Shown piece after piece: positions 53,836 through 64,000 of a stretch of 64,000 nt of DNA. The DNA is from Glossina fuscipes. Taxonomy: Eukaryota > Arthropoda > Insecta > Diptera > Glossinidae. Location: positions 27,567,541 through 27,631,540 of the forward strand of contig NW_023998415.1 in assembly GCF_014805625.2 (NCBI RefSeq), in the 5' to 3' direction. The translations under genes were made by a program, and so were the position numbers. The notes under the pieces are model-generated. The model was not told the origin of the DNA and did no database searches. It saw only the letters and a list, made by a program, of their open reading frames with translations. Every line of letters starts with the position of its first letter. Position 1 is the stretch's first letter.

Positions 53836-53839
<4 letters not shown>

Positions 53840-54566
53840 AAGCCGAAGAGAGTTAAAATGTATGAAATATAAATAAAAGGTTCAAACATGTGTAGGAGCG
53901 AATTTTGTATACCCATCACTTATGGCAAATACGTTAAATCGCGGTTAAATACTTGCCTAAATATTCTTCGTTGAGATCATTTAGGATTTACGATAGAAGA
54001 AAGGATATGAAAAACAAAGTACAAATCCCTATTGTCATAACGAAAGCTAACAGCCGAAGTATTATGAAATTGATGATTTTTTTCGATGCCTATTCGGTGT
54101 TTTTAACTTTTCTATGGGCGTGGCGTGTTTTTTAGATGGTTAGCGTTTACTATGTAAAAAATAGTATGAAGAATTTCAATTTTCTATAATATTTTTGAAA
54201 AAAACAAGCAAAAACGTAAACGAATGATCGAATAGAATGAATTAATATATCTTTCTTTATAGTGAATGTATTGAAATATCAAAAAAGTTTGACTTTGTGT
54301 TACAAGGTAAATGATTTAAACGCTGTGCCAACAATTTCCCGTTGCAAATATAAAAATGTATACAACACGTGCACAGATATATGTTATGCTCCTAAAAGAT
54401 ACCATAATTTTCTCTACATACATATATATATATATATATATATTACATATATACATATGCATATAGCTAAAGAGAGGAGCATTCGCAGCTGTTTCCAAGC
54501 GGCCATATTTGCCGCCATTTTTATATTTTCCCAGCTCCTTTATGCTGGATGCAACTTTATACATAC

Positions 54567-54567
<1 letters not shown>

Positions 54568-54612
<45 letters not shown>
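54568..54612. repeat. (AT)n microsatellite
   Basis: A pure AT run of about 45 bases. Confidence 0.95.
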
Positions 54613-54619
<7 letters not shown>

Positions 54620-54857
54620 TATATGTATTAAAAATACAGATTTTATGTAAAATTGGGTACGCGCCCAGCTTTTTGTTCCTTTCTGCCGCCTAAGGATAAA
54701 AAACGAAACAAATTTGATACGAAGTTGCCGAGCAAAACAAACTAAGAATAAAAACATTGCACTTGCCTTGAAGAAGAAGGAATAAAAAAAAGGAAAAGGA
54801 ATTTCAGTCTAACATACAGGCTTACAAGCGACACCCATATGAATTACTGTAAGCATA

Positions 54858-54861
<4 letters not shown>

Positions 54862-54908
<47 letters not shown>

Positions 54909-54954
54909 GCATAAACATACACACTTTATACATAAATATATATATAAATATATT

Positions 54955-54989
<35 letters not shown>
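54862..54989. repeat. (TA)n ... (TC)n (TA)n compound repeat
   Basis: A TA run at 54862-54905, a short unique spacer, then a TC run at 54955-54977 leading into another TA run. Confidence 0.9.
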
Positions 54990-54992
<3 letters not shown>

Positions 54993-55568
54993 ATTATGTG
55001 AAAAGACCTATTTACTTTACAGATTTTTATGCAGAGATCAGCTGTTTTATGTTATGATGGATAGATATGAAAACTGGATATAAACAACAGCTTTGACTAC
55101 AAAGTCAAGAGCAATGCCTTTTTTTATATACAGTGACTTTATGTATGCAAGTGTAGGTAAGTATATGTTTTTGTACTAAGGCATTTTTTTTAGCTTTGCG
55201 TGTTTTTTATACAGAGAACGTGGATGACACTGAAGTCAGTTCAGTCACATAAAAAAGTAACGCCTGACAACAACGCTTCAAATATTTAGCACACTAAATC
55301 AAGACGACACTTAATTTGTTTATATATTTCAGATATACATTTAATTGCGTACAAACACATTTACATGTCAATGTTTATATTGAAGAGAAAGCTGACCATT
55401 TATTAATCACTAACGCTTTCTCACCGGAAAAGGATATGAACAGTAACACTTTAAAAGAAATTTAAGCACAAAACATACACAGGCACATTCCCTACACTGC
55501 AAATGTGATGTGATAAGTGCTTGGAAAACCTATATTATTTTATTGCAAATGTGAACTAACACAAACTT

Positions 55569-55605
<37 letters not shown>

Positions 55606-56878
55606 TAGTACAGCGAATTAACATGTAGAGGTAAAAATTGAAATCTTTAAAAAAGTTAGAATATTTCAAGAAATGTAAATTAACTTAATTTGTATTGCAA
55701 TCATAGAACTTCTTGTTGAGAGTTTTTAAACTTCAACTGGAGAAGAAAGAAAGCGCATACACAAATATTACATAATTCTGCGCGCTATGCATAAATTTTG
55801 ATAAGTACGTACAGTGCATTACACATCCACATATATAAATATATAACTGACTTTGTTCATAATTACTTTTTTACATATCACTTATGTATATGAAAACGTT
55901 CTTTGTGGTTTAAAAAAATGTTAAAGTCAGCTAAGAAGGGAAACGAAAACAGCAGTAAAAGAGTGTTTGTATATGATTGCTGTTGTTATTATTATTAAGT
56001 GTAAAGTATAAATAAAGCCCATGTCTGCATAGTAATGATGAATCTAACAATAACGCTAAGATGACTCATCACAAGTCCCTCACTCACTAACTCACACACA
56101 GTGTATATATATCACGTAACAACGGAAAAAAGTAAAAAGAGAAACCTTTTTCTCCCACTTCTCGTCTATAAGCATAAACCAGGCGAATAGACTTGCAGGC
56201 GAACAGGCAAATAAGCAAACAGGCAAACAGTAGCAATATATCGAAGGTGCATTACATTTGTACCGCAAAATAATCATCAGAAAAATATTAAATAAAACTA
56301 AAGCGAAACACAGTTATTGAATGACCCCAAAGGCAATTTATGTTTAGTTTTTCTGTACCACGAATTAGGTAAAGTAATGGTCAACAACAGCAACAACACT
56401 ACTTAAAAGAACTTGTACTGAAAAAACACCATCAAAAACAAGAATGAAGAAAATAACAAAAAAATAACGCAACCAAATCGTATAAAACAAGTTTTCTTTT
56501 TGTTTTGAAGTTTTTCACAGAACATTAAGGATAATGCTTTTGTATGTGTATGTGTACTTGATTTGCCGACGCTGCTGCAAACTGAAGCCGTAAACACAAC
56601 AAAAACCAGATTTTCCAGATTGATTTAGCATAGAGAAGCAGAAAAAAAAAAAAAAAAAAAACAGCTTATAGTAATTTGGCTTTTTTTCTTAAATCAAAAT
56701 AAAAATTAAAAAAACCAAAAAAAAAAACTTTATTTCAACTGAAATTTAATATAGTTAAGCAGGCGAGTAAACTTTTATTTATTTATTTATTTATTTTACT
56801 TTTTTTCTCTTTATTTAATACAACATAAAATAATGCCAGTTATTGCTTTAGCCAGTTACTTGTATGGGTATGGGTATC

Positions 56879-56909
56879 TGTGTGTGTGTGTGTGTGTGTG
56901 TGTGCATGC

Positions 56910-56945
<36 letters not shown>
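56879..56945. repeat. 67-bp alternating purine-pyrimidine tract
   Basis: (TG)n passes through CATGCG into (TA)n and GCGC with unbroken purine-pyrimidine alternation. Confidence 0.95.
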
Positions 56946-58301
56946 CTATGTATAAGCGTATGTGTATGTGGGCAAAGGCAAATACGTGGGCGTGTTGACC
57001 ACATTAAACGGCAATAAGTTACAACTTATATTGAACACTTACGGAAAGTCTTGAAAGAATTAAGAAACTTAGGAGCACGCGCCAAACACACTTTTCAAAT
57101 CATGCACTCACTGTAAACACTACGTTGCAAAAATAACATAAACAAATTGAGAATGGTACAGTTACTGAATGCCGAATCGCCATTTGATACTCTAAGGCAC
57201 CGGTCGTTGTAAAATCATGTTCCTTCAATGCTAAACATATTTAACATGATTTTTGTGAATGCTTTTAAGAAATTTTGCTTAATTTTTATTAACACGACAT
57301 CTATAGAGGTACATAAGCAGCATACATAATGGACGCGATCACACAAATTTGTCAATCATTAAAAAACCGTCTTTTGTATATGACTTAATTGTTAGGAGAG
57401 TGTCCGAAAATTAATATTATCCGATATAATATTAAAAAGAAAAACAATCTTGGCGTGCCGAGAGCACGCGAACATTTGTTTTGCCTTTGATATTGAAAAA
57501 CAATTTTCGGATAGCCTCACTACTTTATTTAATATGACTTGCAACATATTGTTGGAAGCTCAATTAGTTATAAAGAGTCATTCATTAAGCGTAGTAGTGA
57601 AGTAGTGAAGATTGAGTTTAGTATAAAATTAAACTTATATAAGAAGCAGGGAAGGATTACGACTGTACTCGCACTTGGGCTACTTCACTAATCTGTGATG
57701 TGACGGTCTTCAAGAACGTTTGATATTCCTATGCATAATGCATACTTTAGCGGAACGACGAACCATTCATACGATGCACGTATATACGGTATTTGAAACA
57801 GTAGCCTAATACCATTTAGAAATACCACATTGATAAAGACTCCATTCCATACACGTACTACATCTTGTTTGTTCAAATTTTTTTTTTTTTTGATAATCTT
57901 AGGCCAGATTGAGCGAATTTAGAATTTCAATACGAAACAACCTAAAGAGTGTAAGCAAAATTTTGGAATTCTAATCTAAAAAAATATAGATCTATCGGTT
58001 TCTTGGTACTTGTCCACGCACACATGGACTTTTAACCTTACGTCTTGCGAAAATAAAAAACTAAGTTTGAGAATAATTTTTTTTCTTCTCGAGAAAGTTT
58101 TTAGACCGTATTATTTAGTGCTTGCAGGTATTTTGATCAGCGACATCTATTGCTAACAATGATGAAGTAATGCAAAGTGTCAATGTACATAGCGATTAAA
58201 TCTGACGATTTTGACCTCTCTCTCTCTACTTGAAATGACAATTTTTGCTTGGGTATTATCTTGGATATTATTCAGGATAGACAGACGCTAATCACGGAAC
58301 G

Positions 58302-59172
58302 CTCAAAATTGCATTTTCGACATTCAAAACTGCTGCCGACACTCATCAAACACTTTTAGAAGCTTGTGGCGCTACTGCTCCATTATCCGTCAATTGTCGG
58401 TTGCGGCTTCAACGGTATAAAAGTAATGATTTTGATGTCAATGCCCAAAAGAGCGGTCTGGTAGACCAAGAAGTTCGAAGACAATAAATTCCAAGAATTA
58501 TTGGACGTAAACTCAGCTCAAACTTGCAAGAAACATTCGAATAGCGTAGCAGTTGATGAGTTGAATCAATTGTTCCGAGATGTTTACTTGCGATATGAAA
58601 CATGCAAATAGAACGAAAATTGCTATCACACCAACCGACCGAAAATGTCATTTCGAACGGTTTCAACATCGTACTTACAAGAAAGGTGTCTATCATCGCA
58701 ATTCCAAGCACAAAAAGTCATGGGTTAGTCGAGCAGAACCATTCCTAACGCCACCGAAGCCGCGTATTCAGGGCCGTAAAGCTTTGTTGTGCATATGGTC
58801 GCACCAGCAGCAGGTGTAGTCTATTACGAGCTACTAAAACTAAATTAAACTGTTACTGCTGATGTCTATCGACGTCAATTGAACAAATCGAACGATTTAT
58901 TGTAGCAAAAAAGACCACCAGTAGCGGTTAATAGACGCAAAGTTGTCACGCATACACTGCCTCGGATGGGAAGTTTTGCTGCAGCCAGCATACTCACCAC
59001 ACATAACGCCTTCCGATTACCATCTGTTCAGATCAGTGCAGCATAGGTTAGCTGGCACGCGTTCGCGAAATGCTGAGAAAGTGCAAAAAATATCATTCTT
59101 TCGAAGAGACATCGCCTTGTTGCCAAAAAGATGGGAAAAAGTTGTAGAAAATGATGGAAATTATTATGAGTA
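58302..59172 (+). mobile_element. Decayed mariner (Tc1/mariner superfamily) element
   Basis: The plus strand carries a broken mariner transposase, the DD34D cut-and-paste enzyme. N-terminal helix-turn-helix sequence is recognisable as LLEACGATAPLSVN and YKSNDFDV at about 58350-58440. A middle piece near 58690-58860 reads SKHKKSWVSRAEP, IQGRKALLCIWSHQQ, then VYYELLK. The C-terminus is at 58943-59172 (YSPHITPSDYHLFRSVQH, ending LPKRWEKVVENDGNYYE and TAA after one more stop). The third catalytic Asp (in PSDYHLF) is present. The segment that should carry the second Asp is missing by deletion near 58945, and several frameshifts and stops interrupt the rest. Terminal inverted repeats could not be placed. 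It lies in intron 1, antisense to the host gene. Confidence 0.9.
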
Positions 59173-60086
59173 ACATGTTTGCTGCCAATATATCTCAATA
59201 AATGCCTTTTTCAAGTAAAAAAAATGATTAGAATACATGCAAAAGCACCTATTAACTCTATTTACCGAGAGCATGCAAAATCTAACGTCACTACGTCATT
59301 GAGTAAAATGAAATTTTCTTAATATTTAATACAATATAGGATACCTGAAATGATGTTGCACCTTATAGATGCTACTTATAGACGATTGCATGAACTTAGT
59401 TAATATTCAATTCATGCGCGAGGAGAATATTTAAGATAGAGTCAAGTTTTAAGCCAAACTTTAGGAGTTGTTAAAGGGGGCGGGGAGGAAGGGAAAGCAA
59501 AGCCGCTTGTTCTTATTATCCACGGAGGTAGGAAAAAAATTTACTGATTTATAGCTTAACGTAATGAAAGGGAAAAGATGAACTTGGAGCCAATCCTTTC
59601 AATCAAGAGAAAGTGAACTCATTGTCGCTGTTCACAACACTCAAGAATATAAGTAATTTAGGGGCCTTTGATGGATAATTCTCCGCTTTCCAAACGATCG
59701 AAAACTCTAAAAAAGCTCCTTTACCAGGTAATCTTAGCGCGGCTTTAACAGATCTCGACTGATAACGAATAAAAATGAAAAAATTTGAAAATTTCTAAAA
59801 GCAAAGAGACATTAGTCCACCCACGTTGCAATCTTACGCTTATCATGCAAGTTATGCACATTTATACATAAAAATAAATAAATTAAAGAATTAGTAAAGA
59901 AGTGTGCCAACGCAATGGCGAAACTGGTGACGATTCTTCGATATTAGGGAATGGAAATAATTCTGGAAATTGTGAACTAAAGGGAGTGGCAACTTCCATT
60001 GATATAAATACTGGGGAATAAATCGGATTAAAGCGCAGCAAAAATGCAAGCGATTGATGTCGTTATTGTTAATGTTTGTCAATAAA

Positions 60087-60089
<3 letters not shown>

Positions 60090-60124
<35 letters not shown>
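60090..60124. repeat. (TA)n microsatellite
   Basis: A pure TA run of about 35 bases. Confidence 0.95.
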
Positions 60125-60130
<6 letters not shown>

Positions 60131-60572
60131 TTTGTGCCTAAGAAGTCAGTATAATTTCAAGGTAATTTATTTAATTTTTATTTAATTTTATTTTTGTTAT
60201 AAAGCAAGTAAGCCTCTCTTATTTCATTTCTTATTCCCTTTAATATTTAGCATAATAATCAATTAATTGCTTTCACCGCTGTTCTGACTCATTCGCTTCT
60301 TCTTTTTTCCTCTTTGTTGTTTTTTAAAGAAGTTGTTGTGCTAACTAAGACTTTTTTATACGTTTTAATAGACACCTATACATAAAGATTATTTTAAAAC
60401 GAATTGCAGCAATTGTGAACAAAACAGTTATTGGGGATGCATTGCTTTTATGCGATTCTTGCAATTTTGCAACGCCATCGCAATTTTATCAGTTATATAA
60501 TCGCTCTCCTACTTTTCAATAATAATACTTTCGTTTCGATATTCGACACGTATTTTAGTTGACGATAAAATC

Positions 60573-60603
<31 letters not shown>

Positions 60604-63475
60604 TAATGCAATATTTATTTTATTTATATTTTATCGTATTTTCCGGTGTAAATTATATTACGTGCAATTGTTTAGGAAAACGATTATGGTTCCAAATTGT
60701 TATTTATCTTATAAGCCGTAGAGCGTTAAAAAGATTCGAAATATGATAACAAAATCAGTCAATTTTGTTTCGCTTTAACAAAAAATTGTTTATCTAAATA
60801 TATATATGATAGAATAACATATAGTGTATCTACTATTGTCGTATGCAACGTGGAAAATGAATAACTTGCAATAACGGACGCGATTATATTCGCTTTGGAT
60901 CAATTTTGGAAGCAAGTTCAACTCGATAAACATAAATATTTTACGATCGTGCTAAATATCTTAACTAAATTTAATGACAGTATTTGTTTTAGCCTATGAA
61001 ATATTGAGCGCAAGATAGAATACTTGATTCAGTATAATAATCAGACTTCCAGAATCATGCGCAAACAATCAAAATCTATGACGAACGATGTAAGTGGGAA
61101 ATATTGTGATTGCGCCAAACGTAGCTATACGATAAATTAATTTTGCAACAACCTTAACGTCCGTCTATATGTCATTTAGCCTATCAAGAAATTTCTTCAA
61201 ATACTTTAACTGCAGATCCATCCATATATCCTCGATATTCATCCTATTGCCCTTTCTGATTACTATTTATTTTGGCTTGTGGACAGCAATTCAATTGATC
61301 TCTACTTTGGTTTTACCAAAATCTGTCGAAGACACATTTTATTCACGGATTGACTGAGATTTATAAAAGACTTTTCTGTCGTAAAATTCACATATCAACC
61401 AGGTAGAGCAGACGAGCTAGTGATTAACGAAAGACAGTAATCCGTACAATTGATTGTCGTCAGATATAGTAAGTGGTTTAATTTGTAGCAATTTCCGTTT
61501 GTTTTTGTACGCCTAAGTAGGGAAGGATCGCATCTATTTTCAAGTCTTTGATCTTGGGTTTATTGGGCCGCTAAAATCTGAATAGAAGGTGACCGACAGA
61601 CTGATACGAATAAATTATGCAGAATGTTACCTATCTCTATGAAAGATCACATCTGAAACGGGACAAGAACAACAAATCTTAAATAACTATATTCTCCTGC
61701 AATGTAGATAGTAATAAAAAGTTTATGGAGAGCCTGTCTATGGTTTTGATACCATTTCAAGTACAGCATAAGTTAACTTCATAAAGTTATGTTACTTGAG
61801 TTACTTTCAGAATAAAGTATTCTAACTTGTGTACATACATGTAGCATTGTTTCGTTGACATCAATCAAGATCGAGATAGGCAGTTATTCGAGAAATCCGA
61901 TATCCTTAATATTATTAAACTGATAGCTTTTTTCAAGTTCCACTAATCTCGTTCGTAAAGCTCAGCCAACTTTGAGAAGGTAGGGTAACTAAATTACGAA
62001 TATTCCATTGAATTTTACATATAGTACGCTTTAAATCCTTTGTAGGAGTTGAAAAGTTAGTTTCTGCGAGCTTTTTCAGTTCTCTTAAATGTCGTACAAA
62101 AATTATCGGATCCAATCTCCAATCATCTTCAATCGTTTTTTACTCCTCTAAAGGTTTTTTCTTAGACATGAGCGTTTTGTGCAGACATGAGTCTTTTACA
62201 ATTGAAAAGTTATGAACTACTTTAGAATAGGCAGAGGGCCATTCAATGAGCTTATTTCATTTATTACAGAAAACAGAACTGAAGTTTAGCAAACGAACCC
62301 AGATCAACTCACTTTTATCAAGAAGTCAAATTGAAGCAGATAAATTAATCGCTTATACTGTCCATATTAAAAGCTGTTTTAAAAAAAACAAAAAAAATCT
62401 TCTCGCTTTGCTTGGCTTGGAACCATTCAAATACGCAAACAAAACTATTGATCATCAGTTAATATCATCGTTCCGTCCTCATATATAGTGTTCGTGTGCA
62501 GCCATTTATCGTTAGTAGCATCCTGAATGTACAAAATAACAGTTGATGAAACGGCGTTTTTTTTTTTTTATCAGTAAAACGGCTTCGTTTGCAGCATTCT
62601 TCAAATAAACAGCTGATTTGCTCAGCTGAGTGCTGAATATACGAACAGTAAGCTATTTTAAGCATAAATGGATATGAAATATTTCAAAATGTTGTGAAAT
62701 ATCATAAACATGTTTTTGGTGCTGCGGAAAACGAAAGACATCGGACAAATAGTGATAGCTTAAAGAGTATTGAGCGAAAGGAGAAATTCAGGAGAAACGT
62801 TAGTTAGTTACACCCAACCACAATGTATAGGAGCATAAAGTGGTTGAAAAGATTGTAAGGGACTCTGACGGAAGGCTTAAGACTTTTTTTATATAGACAA
62901 ATACATATATTTAATTGATCAATATATTGTCCCTTAGAAAACGTCTTATATAATAATTTGACAAATTGGAAATTAGGTCAACTAATATACGACATATATC
63001 ATATATATCACATCCCAGATTTAAGAAATATCGAATATGCACATTAATTACCTAAATTAGAAATTAGTTAGTTGCTTTTAAGTATTTTGATTCAAATAAT
63101 TTGAAAGAAAGAAGGATTCCAGGTATTTCACCAAATGATAGACGTACAAGAACAGAAACGTCATTGAGAGAAATTTGATTTTTCAGATTAGCTGGCAATG
63201 CTCTTTGCGAGTGTTAAAAAGAAGCAAATGACATAACGAAAAAAAAAAAAAAAAAAAAACAATCTCCTACACCCACTATGCAGGCAAAAGGAAAGGTAGA
63301 AAGAAAATTCCATAATTAAGGAAATCAGTTCGTTGTAACAAAGAACGATCATACAACGAATAAATTAAGGATTATTTTATTGAATTGTTGGTAAGATGAG
63401 AAAGTTCCTTTATGAAAACAAAGTTATAGGCAAACAGATAGGCAAATGAAAGGTAGAAAGAATGAAAGAACTTAC

Positions 63476-63695
63476 CACTATTGATAGAGTAACGATAAAA
63501 AGCCTCACAAAATGCCATTACCAAATCACCGGGCACCAGGGGACTTTGGATTGGTGTCTGAGTAGCTGATGAAGTGGTATTGGGTGATGACTGCGAAGAT
63601 GAGGAGGTACTGCCAGTGCCATCGGATGCTAAGCCTGCAGCAGACGCGACTGTATCGTCAGCACCACCCTCCGGCAAATAAAAGGGCACAGCCAT
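63476..63695 (-). CDS. Coding exon 1 of the large minus-strand gene
   Basis: The start is the first in-frame ATG (complement of 63693-63695, context ACAAATGG). An upstream stop lies in the same frame about 80 bases away, and there is no earlier ATG in frame. The exon ends at 63476 with donor GTAAG and passes one base to exon 2. It encodes 73 residues: [20 protein letters not shown], then a Gly/Ser/Thr-rich stretch with two SP sites and TPIQSP, and a more ordered end, [20 protein letters not shown]. There is no signal peptide or membrane segment, so the product is probably cytosolic or nuclear at its N-terminus. The low-complexity start and short ordered tail suggest an isoform-specific N-terminal exon. 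I cannot assign a family from it. Confidence 0.8.
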
Positions 63696-63872
63696 TTGTA
63701 TATGTGTGGTGTGTTTTAAGCGAAAGTTAATCAAGGTGAACAACACCCGAGAAAACAAAACCTTCAGCGACTGTCTCTAATTTTTATCGCTTAAAAACAA
63801 TCACAACCGGAATCTTTTTTAATAAATTTTCAGTACCTTTTTTTTTTTTTTTAATATTTGTCCAACTTTTTC
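63696..63872 (-). other. 5' UTR / upstream sequence of exon 1
   Basis: The sequence upstream of the start codon contains a T-run at about 63838-63852 (A-run on the coding strand) and no TATA box that I would trust. The leader presumably extends through here or is spliced from a farther exon beyond the right edge of the window. Confidence 0.45.
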
Positions 63873-64000
63873 TTCTCTTCTCTTCTCGTTTCTTTAATTT
63901 TTTTATAAAGTTTAGTTTTATTTTGTTAATTTATATTTATATATAAATAAATAAAAACTAAACTTTATAAAAAAATTAAAGAAACGAGAAGAGAAGAGAA
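63873..64000. repeat. Perfect 47-bp inverted repeat reaching the window edge
   Basis: The left arm 63873-63919 is the exact reverse complement of the right arm 63954-64000, with a 34-base AT-rich spacer that is itself partly self-complementary. The first bases of the left arm are TTCTCTTCTCTTCTCG and the last bases of the window are CGAGAAGAGAAGAGAA. The arms may continue beyond the edge. It could form a long hairpin, or it could be an inverted-duplication (fold-back) artefact of assembly. Confidence 0.95.

Larger units (their letters stand above)
34143..63475 (-). other. Intron 1 of the large minus-strand gene (29.3 kb)
   Basis: GT-AG intron in phase 1 between the first two coding exons. 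Apart from the mariner relic at 58302-59172 and many microsatellites it holds no supported gene. The candidate regulatory patch at 38740-39330 is slightly GC-richer. The other longer open frames here (for example 37545-38019, 40080-40358, 50817-51397, 61169-61357, 62246-62488) lack domains, start context and splice sites. Introns of this size are usual for developmental or neural genes in large fly genomes. Confidence 0.75.

Noticed and set aside
57990..58030. Possible mariner terminal repeat (TTGGTACTTGTCCACGC)
   Set aside because: It resembles a mariner end only loosely, is in the wrong orientation for the element at 58302, and has no partner on the other side.
58409..58711. 100-codon minus-strand open frame
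   Set aside because: It is the antisense of the mariner transposase remnant.

Overview
The window looks like intronic and flanking DNA of one large minus-strand gene in an insect genome, most likely a higher fly. The evidence is indirect: very high A+T, long homopolymers and dinucleotide/trinucleotide microsatellites, spliceosomal GT-AG exons separated by very long introns, a non-LTR retrotransposon that looks like the arthropod R1 clade, and a decayed mariner element. There are no bacterial-style genes, operons, CRISPR arrays or rRNA genes. Nearly all of the longer open frames are low-complexity translations of poly(A/T) and simple repeats.

Layout. The only host gene I can support lies on the minus strand. 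Three coding exons chain together with matching phases: exon 1 (63476-63695, starting at the first in-frame ATG), a 29.3 kb intron, exon 2 (33680-34142), a 1.86 kb intron, and exon 3 (31632-31818). They encode the first 290 or so residues of a protein with a Ser/Thr/Pro/His-rich disordered start, followed by an acidic, Tyr-rich block and a Lys-rich block. I cannot name the protein with confidence. A possible alternative or later terminal exon with a membrane-spanning C-terminus lies at 23951-24028 on the same strand.

Between and beyond these exons lies transposon debris and simple sequence. It includes a frameshifted LINE reverse-transcriptase scrap (648-850), a 5'-truncated and internally deleted R1-clade-like LINE whose two ends both abut a (CA)n microsatellite (13641-15949), two diverged tRNA-derived SINE-like copies (19434-19552 and 29001-29110), and a mariner transposase relic lacking its second catalytic Asp region (58302-59172). 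The LINEs and mariner are antisense to the host gene.

The most striking structure is a perfect 47-bp inverted repeat with a 34-bp spacer that runs into the right edge of the window (63873-64000), just upstream of exon 1. It may be a natural hairpin or an assembly fold-back. Intron 1 also contains three perfect alternating purine-pyrimidine tracts of 62-70 bp. I found no convincing sign of a previously undescribed biological system. The observations below are modest leads.
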